Of a stretch of 64,000 nt of DNA, positions 9,090-18,442 are shown piece after piece. The position numbers and the translations under genes were made by a program. Origin of the DNA: Paenibacillus phytohabitans (lineage in GTDB: Bacteria; Bacillota; Bacilli; Paenibacillales; Paenibacillaceae); contig NZ_WHOB01000027.1 of NCBI RefSeq assembly GCF_013141775.1, positions 211,620-275,619 on the forward strand, in the 5' to 3' direction. The first letter of the stretch is position 1. The number at the start of each line of letters is the position of its first letter. The notes below the pieces were generated by a model that was not told where the DNA came from, ran no database searches, and worked only from the letters and a program-made list of their open reading frames with translations.

Positions 9090-9971
9090 ATGCATGCCGA
9101 AACCGGCCTGAGAAATAAAATCTTTGATTACACCATTAACACCATGCTGATTCTTCTTGTTATCGTAACGTTATATCCGCTTTTATACGTACTGTTCGCT
9201 TCCTTCAGTGATTCTGCGCAGCTGGTTGCGAACAAGGGATTCTTGTGGAAGCCGCTGGGCTTCAGTCTCGAAGCTTACCAGAGCGTGTTTAGTAATCCCG
9301 GCATTCTTAAGGGGTATGGCAATACACTGTTCATTCTGGTCTTCGGTGTCACACTCAACATGCTTCTTACCTCCATGGCAGCCTATGTGTTATCCCGGAG
9401 AAATGTAATGTGGAACAGCGCCTTCACGCTGCTGATCGTGTTCACGATGTTCTTCCACGGAGGTCTGATTCCGATGTACCTGATCGTCAAGGGCGTCGGT
9501 TTGATTGATTCCATCTGGGCCACCATCATTCCGTTTGCCGTCAGCACCTTTAATCTGATTATCATGCGCACTGCCTTCTCGGCCATTCCCGAGAGTCTGG
9601 AGGAATCGGCCAAGATCGACGGCGCTAACCATTTGACGATCCTGTTCCGGATCGTATTGCCTTTGTCCAAGCCGGTTATAGCCGTAATGGTGCTCTATTA
9701 TGCCGTAGAGAAATGGAATGCCTGGTTCTATGCCTCTATCTTTTTGAAGGACCGCAACCTGTTCCCGCTGCAGCTGATCCTTCGTGAAATCCTGATTTCC
9801 AACTCGACGGACAGCATGGCCACAGGAGCCAGCTCAGCGGATCAGTTCATGATTGGAGAAACCATTAAATATGCCACGATCATCGTAGCGACACTCCCAA
9901 TCCTGTGTGTGTATCCCTTTGTACAAAAGTATTTTGAGAAAGGCGTTATGATCGGTGCGGTAAAAGGTTAA
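9090..9971 (+). CDS. CUT1 ABC transporter permease (YtcP/YesQ-like)
   Basis: 293 aa. Second permease half, with an EAA loop (PESLEESAKIDGANHLTILF, then RIVLPL) and the usual C-terminal signature YFEKGVMIGAVKG of this subfamily. ATG follows TAGGAGGAAACC. It is co-transcribed with the upstream permease and the downstream GH105 gene (40-base gap), tying uptake to cytoplasmic hydrolysis. Confidence 0.92.
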   Translation: MHAETGLRNKIFDYTINTMLILLVIVTLYPLLYVLFASFSDSAQLVANKGFLWKPLGFSLEAYQSVFSNPGILKGYGNTLFILVFGVTLNMLLTSMAAYVLSRRNVMWNSAFTLLIVFTMFFHGGLIPMYLIVKGVGLIDSIWATIIPFAVSTFNLIIMRTAFSAIPESLEESAKIDGANHLTILFRIVLPLSKPVIAVMVLYYAVEKWNAWFYASIFLKDRNLFPLQLILREILISNSTDSMATGASSADQFMIGETIKYATIIVATLPILCVYPFVQKYFEKGVMIGAVKG

Positions 9972-10010
9972 CCGGTCCGTCCTTATATAGTGGAGAGGAG
10001 ATCGTACGCA

Positions 10011-11036
10011 ATGACTGTTTTACAATATGACGAGCAAGAGATCCGCGAAGCCATCGATAGTGTGGTACAGCGGACCTTTCAAATGGATTTCGACTGGGAC
10101 TGGCCGGGAGGCGTGGCCTTCTATGGAGTCGCAGAAGCCTATGAGGCAACTGGCCGTGAAGAATATATGCACCTGTTGAAGGAATGGGTAGATGAGCAGC
10201 TGGAAGACGGCTTACCCCGGCTTACCGTGAATGCAGTGTCCATTGGACACGTCCTGCTTTCTTTGTACCAGGCTACCGGGGATAACGTATACAAGGATCA
10301 TGCTGTGCAGATGGCTGAATTCCTGAAGCATGATGCCGTGCGGTTTGCAGATGGAGTCTTCCAGCATACCGTGAATTCAGAAGCTTACAACTTCCCCCAG
10401 CAGGCTTGGGTAGATACACTATTTATGGCCGGATATTTCCTCGTGAGGATCGGGCATCTGCTGGAGCGGGAGGATTATCTGGAGGATGGAATACTGCAGT
10501 ATCATGGGCATGAGCGTTTCCTTCAGAACCCCGTAACCAATCTGTACTACCATGGCTGGGACCATGTCTCACAGACTAATATGTCCGGTATATTCTGGGG
10601 AAGAGGCAATGCCTGGGCCGCTATCACGATGGCCCGCGCCTTACGGATGATTCAAGTTACCCATCCTTCATTCATGATCATTGACGGTTCACTCAGAGAC
10701 CAGCTTAGCGCCTTAGTGCGGCTGCAAGGAGAGGATGGATTATGGAAGACGGTACTTACCGAATCCGAGTCTTATTCTGAAATCTCCGCTTCGGCTGGTA
10801 TTGCCGCCGCTCTGCTCTCCAAGGGCAAGCTCTACAACAAGGCTATCAACCGGGCGACTGCCGGCATTCTATCCAGCATCTCTCCTGACGGATCGGTGCA
10901 GAACGTATCTGCCGGTACAGCAGTGATGCAGAATGCAGCAGGTTACATGGGAGTGCCGCGCCAGCGGGTCCAGGGCTGGGGACAAGGATTAACTCTGGTG
11001 TTCCTTGCTTCCCTGCTGAACCCCCGGGAAATATAG
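10011..11036 (+). CDS. GH105 unsaturated rhamnogalacturonyl hydrolase (YteR/YesR-like)
   Basis: 341 aa from the ATG at 10011, with GAGAGGAG about 10 bases upstream; an in-frame GTG at 9990 overlaps that site and is rejected. The alpha/alpha-barrel pattern of GH88/GH105 is clear: DWDWPGGVAFYG near residue 30, the catalytic-Asp segment QQAWVDTLFMAG (Asp about 135) and WGRGNAW near residue 200. These enzymes hydrate the double bond of the terminal unsaturated galacturonosyl residue left by rhamnogalacturonan lyases, freeing the sugar. There is no signal peptide, so it acts in the cytoplasm on imported products of the PL11 lyase. Confidence 0.9.
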   Translation: MTVLQYDEQEIREAIDSVVQRTFQMDFDWDWPGGVAFYGVAEAYEATGREEYMHLLKEWVDEQLEDGLPRLTVNAVSIGHVLLSLYQATGDNVYKDHAVQMAEFLKHDAVRFADGVFQHTVNSEAYNFPQQAWVDTLFMAGYFLVRIGHLLEREDYLEDGILQYHGHERFLQNPVTNLYYHGWDHVSQTNMSGIFWGRGNAWAAITMARALRMIQVTHPSFMIIDGSLRDQLSALVRLQGEDGLWKTVLTESESYSEISASAGIAAALLSKGKLYNKAINRATAGILSSISPDGSVQNVSAGTAVMQNAAGYMGVPRQRVQGWGQGLTLVFLASLLNPREI

Positions 11037-11076
11037 ATTATTTGTTATTAATGTATAACCAGAGTGCTTGATCCCG

Positions 11077-11100
11077 GAGTGGCGGCTGTTGCTGCCACTC
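11077..11100 (+). other. Hairpin in the GH105-DUF2264 gap
   Basis: GAGTGGC pairs with GCCACTC around a 10-base loop, with only a weak T-containing tail (TCTATCTATGG). It may attenuate transcription between the two genes or be a weak terminator. Nothing else was recognised in this 128-base gap. Confidence 0.4.
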
Positions 11101-11164
11101 TCTATCTATGGATTGGGCTTATGCCGCAGTGGAGTAACGATGCTAAGAAAGGTGGACAACAGCT

Positions 11165-12916
11165 ATGGAAGCAGTAACGGATTATGGCAACAGGGAATTT
11201 TATGAAGGCCTGCTCCTGTCCATGATAGAGCCCTTAAAGGGGCGTTTCAGCCCGGGAAAGGCAAGACTTCAGCTTGGTGCTGAAACAGCCGGTTACGGGA
11301 ACAGGGTCGCCGGTATGGAAGGCTTCTCCCGGCTGTTATGGGGGCTGGTCCCTTATTGGGCTGGCGGTGGTGAAGATGTTAGCTTGCTTCCGGTTTATCT
11401 GGAGGGGCTTGCCAGCGGAACTGATCCGGATTCACCCGAATATTGGGGAGACCTGCACGATAAAGACCAGCGGATGGTGGAGATGGCCGCTATCGCCTAT
11501 GGCCTGCTGATGATTCCGGAGAAATTATGGGAGCCTCTGGCGGAGCATAGCCGCACTACTCTGGCAGCTTGGCTGGGTCAGATTAACCAATATTCCTTGG
11601 CGGAAAACAATTGGCAGTATTTCAATGTCATTACCAACCTTGCCCTGAAGCATGTGGGAAAATCCTATAGCAATGAGCGTATGGAAGAGGCCATGGCTAA
11701 ATATGAGTCCTTCTATCTGGGGAATGGCTGGTATTCGGATGGATTGCGTCCGCAGAAGGATTACTATATTTCCTTTGCCATTCATTTCTATTGCCTCCTG
11801 TACGCCAAGTTTATGGGAGAGGAAGATCCGGTAAGATCGGTGCTATTTAAAGCAAGAGCCAAAGAATTTGCCGGAACCTTTATCTACTGGTTTGATGATG
11901 AAGGCAAAGCCCTGCCCTTCGGAAGATCTATGACCTACCGCTTTGCACAGGGGGCTTTCTGGAGTATGAGCGCCATGCTGGAGCTGGATATCCTCCCCCT
12001 TGGAGTACTCAAGGGGGTCATCGGGCGGCATATGGAGCAGTGGCTCCGGCAGCCTATTTATGACAATGGCGGCGTGTTATCCATCGGTTATGCGTATCCG
12101 AATCTTAATATGTCAGAGGGGTATAATGCCTCCGGCTCCCCCTATTGGGCCTTCAAAGCCTTCGCCCTCCTCGCCCTCCCCGCTGAACACGAGTTCTGGA
12201 AGGTGAAGAGCGAGCCCTTGCCCAAGCTTGAAGAACGGTTGGTTATCCCCGAGTGTAATATGCTCATCAGCCGCAGAGGATATGATGTTACGGCGCTTAC
12301 GGCCGGGCAATATCCGGTTTTGCAGATTACCCATGCAGCGGAGAAATATGCGAAATTCGCATATTCCACCAGGTTTGGCTTCAGCTGTCCCAGATCGTAC
12401 AGCCATTTACATGAGGCGGGAGCCGACAGTATGTTGGCTTTTTCCGTACACAATATGATTTACGTAAGAAGAGGCTGCCTGGAATATTCCGTCACTGCAA
12501 CAGAGGTTTATTCCAAATGGAGTCCGGTCGAAGGCATTGAAGTGGAGACCTGGCTGATCCCCACCGATCAGGGGCATATCCGGCGCCACATCATTACAAG
12601 CCAGCTGGAATGTACTGCTTACGACTGCGGCTTTGCTTATCCGGACATGCCCGGAGAGACCCGCAGCCATGCGGACGGAACGCTGGCTGTGGTTACAGAT
12701 TCTAACGGCAAAAGCATTGCGGCCTCCGAAAGCGGCAAAGCGGTGGTTATCAACAGCGCGCCCAATACCAATCTGATTTTCCCCACAACGCTCATTCCTG
12801 CCATCGAATACCGGATTCCCAAGGGAAGAACCCGTGTTGAAACCAGGATTGAAACAGAATTTTCAGATGTCAAAATACGGACAGGAAGTGGAAACGGTTA
12901 TGAGGTATGCAGTTAG
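11165..12916 (+). CDS. DUF2264 family protein (GH154-like, putative exo-acting glycosidase)
   Basis: 583 aa. The N-terminal two thirds form a DUF2264-type helical barrel (ETAGYGNRVAGMEGFSRLLW near residue 40, NNWQYFNVITNLAL near residue 145, GWYSDGLRPQKDYYISFAIH near 190). A C-terminal beta-rich domain follows. DUF2264 proteins have been grouped as GH154 with reported beta-glucuronidase activity; that assignment is from memory of the family and was not tested here. No signal peptide. Set between GH105 and GH88 genes, it probably removes a terminal uronic acid from imported oligosaccharides. ATG follows AAAGGTGG by about 10 bases. Its 3' end overlaps the next gene by 17 bases. Confidence 0.8.
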   Translation: MEAVTDYGNREFYEGLLLSMIEPLKGRFSPGKARLQLGAETAGYGNRVAGMEGFSRLLWGLVPYWAGGGEDVSLLPVYLEGLASGTDPDSPEYWGDLHDKDQRMVEMAAIAYGLLMIPEKLWEPLAEHSRTTLAAWLGQINQYSLAENNWQYFNVITNLALKHVGKSYSNERMEEAMAKYESFYLGNGWYSDGLRPQKDYYISFAIHFYCLLYAKFMGEEDPVRSVLFKARAKEFAGTFIYWFDDEGKALPFGRSMTYRFAQGAFWSMSAMLELDILPLGVLKGVIGRHMEQWLRQPIYDNGGVLSIGYAYPNLNMSEGYNASGSPYWAFKAFALLALPAEHEFWKVKSEPLPKLEERLVIPECNMLISRRGYDVTALTAGQYPVLQITHAAEKYAKFAYSTRFGFSCPRSYSHLHEAGADSMLAFSVHNMIYVRRGCLEYSVTATEVYSKWSPVEGIEVETWLIPTDQGHIRRHIITSQLECTAYDCGFAYPDMPGETRSHADGTLAVVTDSNGKSIAASESGKAVVINSAPNTNLIFPTTLIPAIEYRIPKGRTRVETRIETEFSDVKIRTGSGNGYEVCS

Positions 12917-14033
12917 TGAAGCAGATCACCAGTGGGCGGCCCGGGTTTGGGATAAGCTCGCTATAAAATTAAAAGCAGAGTGTCAGCGCATCGGACCGAT
13001 CATGCCCTATATTTCAGCCAATGGAGCCTACGAAGACATGGCAGAGCGTAATCTTGTCTGGTGGACAAACGGATTCTGGGGCGGCATCCTGTGGCAGATG
13101 TATCATGCCACCAAGGACGATGTGTATAAAGAAACGGCAGAACAAATTGAAGCAAGGCTGGATCAGGGGTTCACTGACTATATGGGCCTGGACCATGACC
13201 TGGGATTTCTGTGGCTGCATACGGCAGTGGCCGATTACCGCCTTACCAGAAATGAGCAATCCCGGATCCGGGGGCTTCATGCAGCAGGCATTCTGGCCGG
13301 GCGGTTCCAGCCCGCCGGAGAATATATCCGTGCCTGGAATGAAGGGCATGAGGGCATCGCCATTGTGGATTGTCTGATGAATCTGCCGCTGCTGTATTGG
13401 GCGGCTGACCAACGAAAGGACACCGGCCTGAAGCAGATTGCCATGAAGCACGCGGATATGGCGCTGCAGTATGTATTGCGGCCGGATGGCTCCTGCAACC
13501 ACTTAGTGAAATTTGATACGGAAACCGGCGAGTATCTGGATAATCCGGGAGGCCAAGGGTATGAAAGCGGCTCTTCCTGGACCCGCGGCCAGTCCTGGGC
13601 CATTTATGGCATGGCTCTCTCTTACCGGTATACCCAAAAGCAGGAATATCTGGATGCCGCCAAACGGTCAGCGCATTATTTCATCGCGAATACGGCTGTG
13701 AATGATTACGAGGTGGTTATCGATTTCCGTTCGCCGGAGGAGCCTGTTTATTATGATACGACTGCCGCAGTATGCGCCGCTTGCGGACTGCTGGAGCTGT
13801 CGGAATTCGTAGGCGAATATGAGAAAGGCTTGTATATCAAGTCAGCGGTCCGTCTCTTGAGAAAGATCGACGAGAAATTCTGCGAGTGGAACCCTGATTT
13901 GGATTCCATCGTCTCCCACGGCTCCGCAAAGTATCACCGGGAGTCGGACCGGGAAGTACCCATCATTTACGGCGACTACTTTTTCCTGGAAGCGATCCTT
14001 CGGCTGCTCAACCGAGACTTTTTGATCTGGTAA
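12900..14033 (+). CDS. GH88 unsaturated glucuronyl hydrolase
   Basis: 377 aa from the ATG at 12900 (AGGAAGTGG upstream); an in-frame TTG at 12834 and ATG at 12867 lack good ribosome sites. It acts on delta-4,5-unsaturated uronic acid at the non-reducing end of lyase products. Both expected catalytic aspartates are visible: LDHDLGFLW (Asp about 100) and IVDCLMNLPLLYWA (Asp about 157), along with WWTNGFWGG and SWTRGQSWAIYG. It is cytoplasmic. The 17-base overlap with the DUF2264 gene suggests coupled translation. Having both GH105 and GH88 in one operon implies substrates ending in more than one uronic acid. Confidence 0.9.
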   Translation: MRYAVSEADHQWAARVWDKLAIKLKAECQRIGPIMPYISANGAYEDMAERNLVWWTNGFWGGILWQMYHATKDDVYKETAEQIEARLDQGFTDYMGLDHDLGFLWLHTAVADYRLTRNEQSRIRGLHAAGILAGRFQPAGEYIRAWNEGHEGIAIVDCLMNLPLLYWAADQRKDTGLKQIAMKHADMALQYVLRPDGSCNHLVKFDTETGEYLDNPGGQGYESGSSWTRGQSWAIYGMALSYRYTQKQEYLDAAKRSAHYFIANTAVNDYEVVIDFRSPEEPVYYDTTAAVCAACGLLELSEFVGEYEKGLYIKSAVRLLRKIDEKFCEWNPDLDSIVSHGSAKYHRESDREVPIIYGDYFFLEAILRLLNRDFLIW

Positions 14034-14125
14034 TCAGAGGGGAACACTTATCCTATTGAATCATTTAATTCGAATTATCACTCATTGTGATGCAATCCTC
14101 TGATTCTTCACCTACAATGCTAGTA

Positions 14126-14160
14126 GGAGCCGCGCCTTGTGTAGATTGAGGGGCGGCTCC
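14126..14160 (+). terminator. Terminator hairpin between convergent GH88 and aldo/keto reductase genes
   Basis: GGAGCCGC pairs with GCGGCTCC (8 bases, extended by CC/GG after a mismatch). The T run is weak (TTTCAT). Placed between converging genes, it may serve both. Confidence 0.6.
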
Positions 14161-14171
14161 TTTCATACAAA

Positions 14172-15227
14172 TTATTTGGAAGTAGCCGGGACGGCGATTT
14201 TGATCCCAACTAATGCTGCCATTTGGGCTATAGCCTTCGGATCAGAGTTTTTTACGTTCACGTCGACACGAGGAGTGTATGAAGCCTCCAACTGCTCAGC
14301 TTCTTCGTTGGTCAGCTTAATCGAAAGGGCTGCAATCGCATCGTCGATATGGCTGGTTCTGAGCGCTCCAACGACAGGCGCGGCAACAACTGGATTGCGA
14401 TACAGCCAAGCAAGTGAGATTTGTGCACGGCTTACCCCACGTTCCTCTGCAACTTTTCCAATCGCCTCAATGATCTTTTGGTCGGCTGCCGCAGTTGCCT
14501 CAAAATACTTATCGGCACCAGCTTCAGACTCGGAGCGAGCCGTGGTTTCACCCCACGCACGAGCCAGACGGCCGCGGAAAAGCGGGCTGTAAATGATGGT
14601 CTGAACACCCTCGTCGGCACAAAGAGGAATCATTTCATTTTCTTCCTCACGGGCAATCAGATTGTAGTTGTGTTGCATGGTGATAAAGCGTGTCCAGCCG
14701 TTCATTTTCTGAATGTGAAGAGCCTTAGCAAACTGCCATGCCCTCATTGTGGAGGCGCCCAAATAACGCACTTTTCCCATCTTTACGATATCATGGAGTG
14801 CTTCAAGAGTCTCTTCCCACGGAGTAAACGGGTCAGCGCGATGAATCTGGTAAAGATCGATGTAATCAGTTCCAAGACGTCTCAGACTGTTGTCAACTTC
14901 GGTCATGATCGCCTTGCGAGAGAGACCGAATGCGTTAGGGCCTGGACGCGTGGGAGCGCCAAGTTTAGTGGCGATGACGATGCTATCGCGATTCGCGAAT
15001 TCCTTGAGCAACTTCCCGGTATTTTCCTCGCTTGTCCCCTGCGAATACAGATTAGCGGTGTCAAAGAAGTTAATTCCAGCCTCGATCGCATGTTTGACTA
15101 TGGGACGGCTCCCTTCCTCGCCGAGCGCCCAAGTTGGGTGGCCTAGTGATGGTTCTCCAAAACCCATGCAGCCGATACAGATTGGTGAGACTTCAAGGCC
15201 GGAGTTTTCAAGTTTAATATATTGCAT
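14172..15227 (-). CDS. Aldo/keto reductase
   Basis: 351 aa. An NADPH-dependent oxidoreductase of the AKR superfamily with a complete catalytic tetrad: Asp about 56 and Tyr about 61 (FFDTANLYSQG), Lys about 88 (IATKLG) and His about 129 (DLYQIHRAD). The length and the LPGxDYIDLYQIH-like context fit the AKR11/YhdN-type group that acts on small aldehydes and ketones. ATG follows GGAGGTATCT. The gene directly upstream on the same strand is an AraC regulator with an AraC_N domain, a common pairing. The substrate is unknown, and the gene is not obviously part of the polysaccharide loci beside it. Confidence 0.9.
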   Translation of the reverse strand: MQYIKLENSGLEVSPICIGCMGFGEPSLGHPTWALGEEGSRPIVKHAIEAGINFFDTANLYSQGTSEENTGKLLKEFANRDSIVIATKLGAPTRPGPNAFGLSRKAIMTEVDNSLRRLGTDYIDLYQIHRADPFTPWEETLEALHDIVKMGKVRYLGASTMRAWQFAKALHIQKMNGWTRFITMQHNYNLIAREEENEMIPLCADEGVQTIIYSPLFRGRLARAWGETTARSESEAGADKYFEATAAADQKIIEAIGKVAEERGVSRAQISLAWLYRNPVVAAPVVGALRTSHIDDAIAALSIKLTNEEAEQLEASYTPRVDVNVKNSDPKAIAQMAALVGIKIAVPATSK

Positions 15228-15390
15228 AGATACCTCCTGAAAAGTGGTAAATTTGATTCAATGATTATAGTTAAAACCATTCATTGAAACTATACTTATT
15301 CTACTTCGGATGCTCAGCCAACAGTTACCACGATCCAATCAATAATTTGCCTAATCCTATCATTAGGATAATGATGTTATCTTCATAATA

Positions 15391-15431
15391 AAAAAGAGTG
15401 TAATAGGCTTAACTTGCCAATTACACTCTTT
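15391..15431 (-). terminator. Rho-independent terminator of the AraC gene (minus strand)
   Basis: GAGTGTAAT pairs with ATTACACTC around a 15-base loop, and on the minus strand is followed by TTTTTT. It lies directly after the AraC stop codon, so the aldo/keto reductase gene probably has its own promoter. Confidence 0.85.
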
Positions 15432-15433
15432 AA

Positions 15434-16393
15434 TTATGGATTAGGTATTTCTGAAACTTCTGCAGCGTCCACTCGTTGTCCATCATAACCTTTAAGCCGT
15501 TTCATATCTTTTCTGGGCGGAAATCCAAACATTCGTGAGTATTCACGAGTGAATTGTGTCAGACTTTCATAACCAACCCGAAACGCAACCTTTGCAACGT
15601 CTACTGCCTCGAATATTAACTGACGCCGGGCTTCCTGGAGCCTTAGTTGCTTTTGAAATTGAATCGGGCTCATTGCAGTTGTTTCTTTAAAATGTCTATA
15701 AAATGACGGAACACTCATCTTGGCAATATCCGCCAGATCTTCAACTTGAAAAGAATCCTGAAAATGATCCACGATATGTTGGATTGCATTTTGGATATGA
15801 ATAGTGGGACTCTCATCAGATACAATTTGTCTTAGTGTGTCGCCATGCTCTCCTTGCAATACCTTGTATAAAATCTCTTTTGTAAAAAGCGGGGCAAGTA
15901 CAGGGATATCGGCCGGCTTATCCAGTAGAGAAACTAGTCTCACAACAGCATCCAACATTGATAAATCTAATTTGGCAACATTCATACCACGTTTTGATTT
16001 TCCCCTGAAGTTCACTTTGAGCTCATCATCGTTTAATAACTCCAAAATTTGACTATGAGTAAATTCAATTCTACATGACAGGTTCGGGACCTCAGCCGAT
16101 GCCTCAAGCACCTCGGCAATTATCGGTAAATCCATAGAAGCTACAAGGTAATTCGGCGGCCCATATCTGAATCGCTCTTCACCAAATATTACATCCTTTA
16201 ATCCTTGAGCAACAAAATAAATGGAAGGTTTGTTAATTCTGTAGGGTGCATCTGTTCCTGTGAAATAATGAGGGGCAGTATAACGGGAAAAGCTAAGGGA
16301 CGGAATCCCAGTAGACTGAGGACCATCCCTATCGGTATGACGATCAACGAGCCCTGCAAGCTGTTTATGTAAATGATTAACTTGGTCAAACAT
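15434..16393 (-). CDS. AraC family transcriptional regulator with AraC_N-type sensor domain
   Basis: 319 aa from the ATG at 16391-16393, which has AGGTGG 5 bases upstream; an in-frame GTG nine bases earlier overlaps that site. Residues about 20-170 match the AraC_N type (INKPSIYFVAQGLKDVIFG, YLVASMDLP). The C-terminal double HTH spans about 205-305 (VPSFYRHFKETTAMSPIQFQ, VGYESLTQFTREYSRMFG, then PPRKD). Such regulators often stand next to an oxidoreductase gene that they control, here the aldo/keto reductase downstream. Confidence 0.9.
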   Translation of the reverse strand: MFDQVNHLHKQLAGLVDRHTDRDGPQSTGIPSLSFSRYTAPHYFTGTDAPYRINKPSIYFVAQGLKDVIFGEERFRYGPPNYLVASMDLPIIAEVLEASAEVPNLSCRIEFTHSQILELLNDDELKVNFRGKSKRGMNVAKLDLSMLDAVVRLVSLLDKPADIPVLAPLFTKEILYKVLQGEHGDTLRQIVSDESPTIHIQNAIQHIVDHFQDSFQVEDLADIAKMSVPSFYRHFKETTAMSPIQFQKQLRLQEARRQLIFEAVDVAKVAFRVGYESLTQFTREYSRMFGFPPRKDMKRLKGYDGQRVDAAEVSEIPNP

Positions 16394-16525
16394 AATATCC
16401 ACCTATAGCAATCCTTTTTCTTCAAGTTTTAACTATTCTCATCATTATATCACTAAATTTGATATTAGCAGAGATCAAAAGAGGAATTGCCGCATCTTCC
16501 TGCAGGACTCACAGAATTCCAAATA

Positions 16526-16560
16526 TTGAAAAAGAAGCTACGCATATATACGTAACTTCT
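16526..16560 (-). terminator. Rho-independent terminator of the second transporter operon (minus strand)
   Basis: The minus-strand stem AGAAG-TTACG pairs with CGTAG-CTTCT across an AT loop, followed by TTTTTC. Confidence 0.75.
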
Positions 16561-16593
16561 GCTTTGGTCTTTATTTATGTCTGTTTTCCCACA

Positions 16594-17496
16594 TTAACCC
16601 TTAACTGATCCCACCGTAAGTCCCCCTACGAAATACTTCTGCAGAAAAGAGAAGGCAATTAGGAGCGGAAGTGCGCACAGCATACAGGCTGCAAACAGCA
16701 CGTTCCACTGGGTCGGATTCTGCTGATCGCCCATGAAGCCGAGCATAGCCAGCGGCAGCGGAGACTGCGACGACTTGGAGATAAACGTCATATTGAAGAA
16801 ATAATCATTCCAGATCCAGATGCCCTGCGTGATGATCACCGATACCGTAACCGGAATCAGCAGCGGGAATACGACCGTCCAGAACCGGCGGAAGAGTCCC
16901 GCACCGTCAATATGGGCTGCTTCCTCTACTTCTTCCGGAACACCGCTGCGGATAAAGCCGGTATACAGGAAAGTGGAGAATGGCAGACTGCAGGTTACAA
17001 ACATTAGAATCGGCGTGTACTGCGTGCTGGGAATCCCCAGGCTGTTGATCATTTGCACAATGGGGATCAGCACCATCTGCCCCGGGACAACCAGACCGGC
17101 CAGGAAAAAGAGGTACAGGAACTGGCTCCATCTGCTTTTGATCCGCGCCATCGGATAGGATGCCATGGCTGCGAAGACCACTACCAGCAGTACGGAAATG
17201 GCCGTCAGCACCACACTGTTCAGGAGAGCAGTCCCAAAATGCATCCGCTCAAAAGCTGTCCGGTAACTGGCAAAGGAAAGCTCATTGAACAAATTCAGCG
17301 GATTCGTATTGTTATCCGGAGACCGCAGTGAGGTGGATAACACAATCACCAGCGGAATCAGATTGAGGGCCATGATCACGATGACCAGCAGCTGAAGAAG
17401 TGTCTTTTTGAGCAATGCTCCGGCATTGAACGGTTTACGCGTCTTTAAGGCAGGCTCAGGCTGCAGCATTTTACCTGCTGTGGTTCCGCTGTTCAT
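16594..17496 (-). CDS. CUT1 ABC transporter permease (MalG/AraQ-like)
   Basis: 300 aa with about six transmembrane helices and the EAA coupling loop (VPEEVEEAAHIDGAGLFRRF, then WTVVFPLL). The C-terminal YFVGGLTVGSVKG is characteristic of the second permease of CUT1 importers. Its ATG overlaps the stop of the upstream permease gene by 4 bases (ATGA), implying coupled translation. It partners the product of 17493-18374. The closest known arrangement is an arabino-oligosaccharide importer with AraN/AraP/AraQ-type subunits, in line with the arabinofuranosidases downstream of the regulators. Confidence 0.92.
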   Translation of the reverse strand: MNSGTTAGKMLQPEPALKTRKPFNAGALLKKTLLQLLVIVIMALNLIPLVIVLSTSLRSPDNNTNPLNLFNELSFASYRTAFERMHFGTALLNSVVLTAISVLLVVVFAAMASYPMARIKSRWSQFLYLFFLAGLVVPGQMVLIPIVQMINSLGIPSTQYTPILMFVTCSLPFSTFLYTGFIRSGVPEEVEEAAHIDGAGLFRRFWTVVFPLLIPVTVSVIITQGIWIWNDYFFNMTFISKSSQSPLPLAMLGFMGDQQNPTQWNVLFAACMLCALPLLIAFSFLQKYFVGGLTVGSVKG

Positions 17497-18374
17497 GCTG
17501 ATACCTCTTTTCTATTCATCAGCAGTACCGAGACGGCAGTAACAGCGATAATCAGGATAAACGAAATAATCCCCAGCGCCGAAGCCTTGCCGAACATCTG
17601 CTCCGTGAAGGCCATTTTATAAATTGAATAAATCAGGGTGTTAGTCGAAGTTCCAGGACCGCCATTGGTCATAATGAACGGGAAGTCGAAGGCCTTCAGC
17701 CCGTTGATCAGACTCAGCGTCGTGTTAATCGTAATCGAGGTGGCAAGCAGCGGAAGCTTCACATAACGCAGCAGCTTCCAGCCGCCGCAGCCGTCAATCC
17801 GGCCAGCTTCCAGCAGATCATTCGGAACCGTTTGCAGCCCTGCAAGGAAGATAATCATCGTTGTGCCGACATTCTTCCAGATTTCCACGAAAATGATCGA
17901 GTATAGCGCAGATGAATAGCTGCCCAGGAAGTTTAAGTTGTCATTCGGAATGCCCAGCTTATCCAGAAATGTGGCAATCATCCCACTGTCCGGCATATAG
18001 ACATAGCTCCAGATGAAGCCGACCACAATTGCACTGAACAACGTTGGAATGTACGAGATCGAGCGGTAGAAGCCCTTCCCCCGGATCTTCATGTTCAGCA
18101 GCAGCGCCAGCGCAAGTCCAATCAGGTTGCCCGCCACTACACTGACTACGGTATAAACCAGTGTGTTGCTGATCGAATTACCGAGCGTCCCTCCGTTAAA
18201 CAAAGCCCTGTAATTATCGAAGCCGATATAATTGAAGGTCTGAGCAAACCCGTTATAGTCCGTCACACTATATTGAAACAGCTTGGTAATCGGAAAGATC
18301 CAAAAGGTCAAATAAAAGAGCAGCGCCGGGACTGCGAAGAAATACATCGTTTTTTTCATTACAGTAGATTTCAT
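17493..18374 (-). CDS. CUT1 ABC transporter permease (MalF/AraP-like)
   Basis: 293 aa. It has an N-terminal helix (MYFFAVPALLFYLTFWIFP) and five more. The EAA loop is NDLLEAGRIDGCGGWKLLRY, followed by VKLPLL. ATG lies 11 bases after AGGAGG. It forms the channel with the downstream permease. The ATPase is not encoded nearby. Confidence 0.92.
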   Translation of the reverse strand: MKSTVMKKTMYFFAVPALLFYLTFWIFPITKLFQYSVTDYNGFAQTFNYIGFDNYRALFNGGTLGNSISNTLVYTVVSVVAGNLIGLALALLLNMKIRGKGFYRSISYIPTLFSAIVVGFIWSYVYMPDSGMIATFLDKLGIPNDNLNFLGSYSSALYSIIFVEIWKNVGTTMIIFLAGLQTVPNDLLEAGRIDGCGGWKLLRYVKLPLLATSITINTTLSLINGLKAFDFPFIMTNGGPGTSTNTLIYSIYKMAFTEQMFGKASALGIISFILIIAVTAVSVLLMNRKEVSA

Positions 18375-18398
18375 CTCTGTCTTATCCTCCTGTCCATA

Positions 18399-18442
18399 AT
18401 TGTTCCGCCTCCCGCTGATAGATGACAGGCTGGCGGAACAAT
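18399..18442 (-). other. Intercistronic hairpin between binding-protein and permease genes
   Basis: A perfect 11-base inverted repeat (ATTGTTCCGCC/GGCGGAACAAT) starts 14 bases after the binding-protein stop and is not followed by a T run. It is the same position and style as the hairpin at 8063-8100 in the first transporter operon, although the sequences are unrelated. Confidence 0.7.

Noticed and set aside
12834..12899. Longer TTG/ATG starts for the GH88 gene.
   Set aside because: No ribosome site precedes them, and they would extend the overlap with the DUF2264 gene. The ATG at 12900 has a purine-rich site.
14421..15146. Plus-strand 241-codon frame opposite the aldo/keto reductase.
   Set aside because: The minus-strand gene has a complete catalytic tetrad and ribosome site. 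The antisense frame has neither a site nor a known motif.
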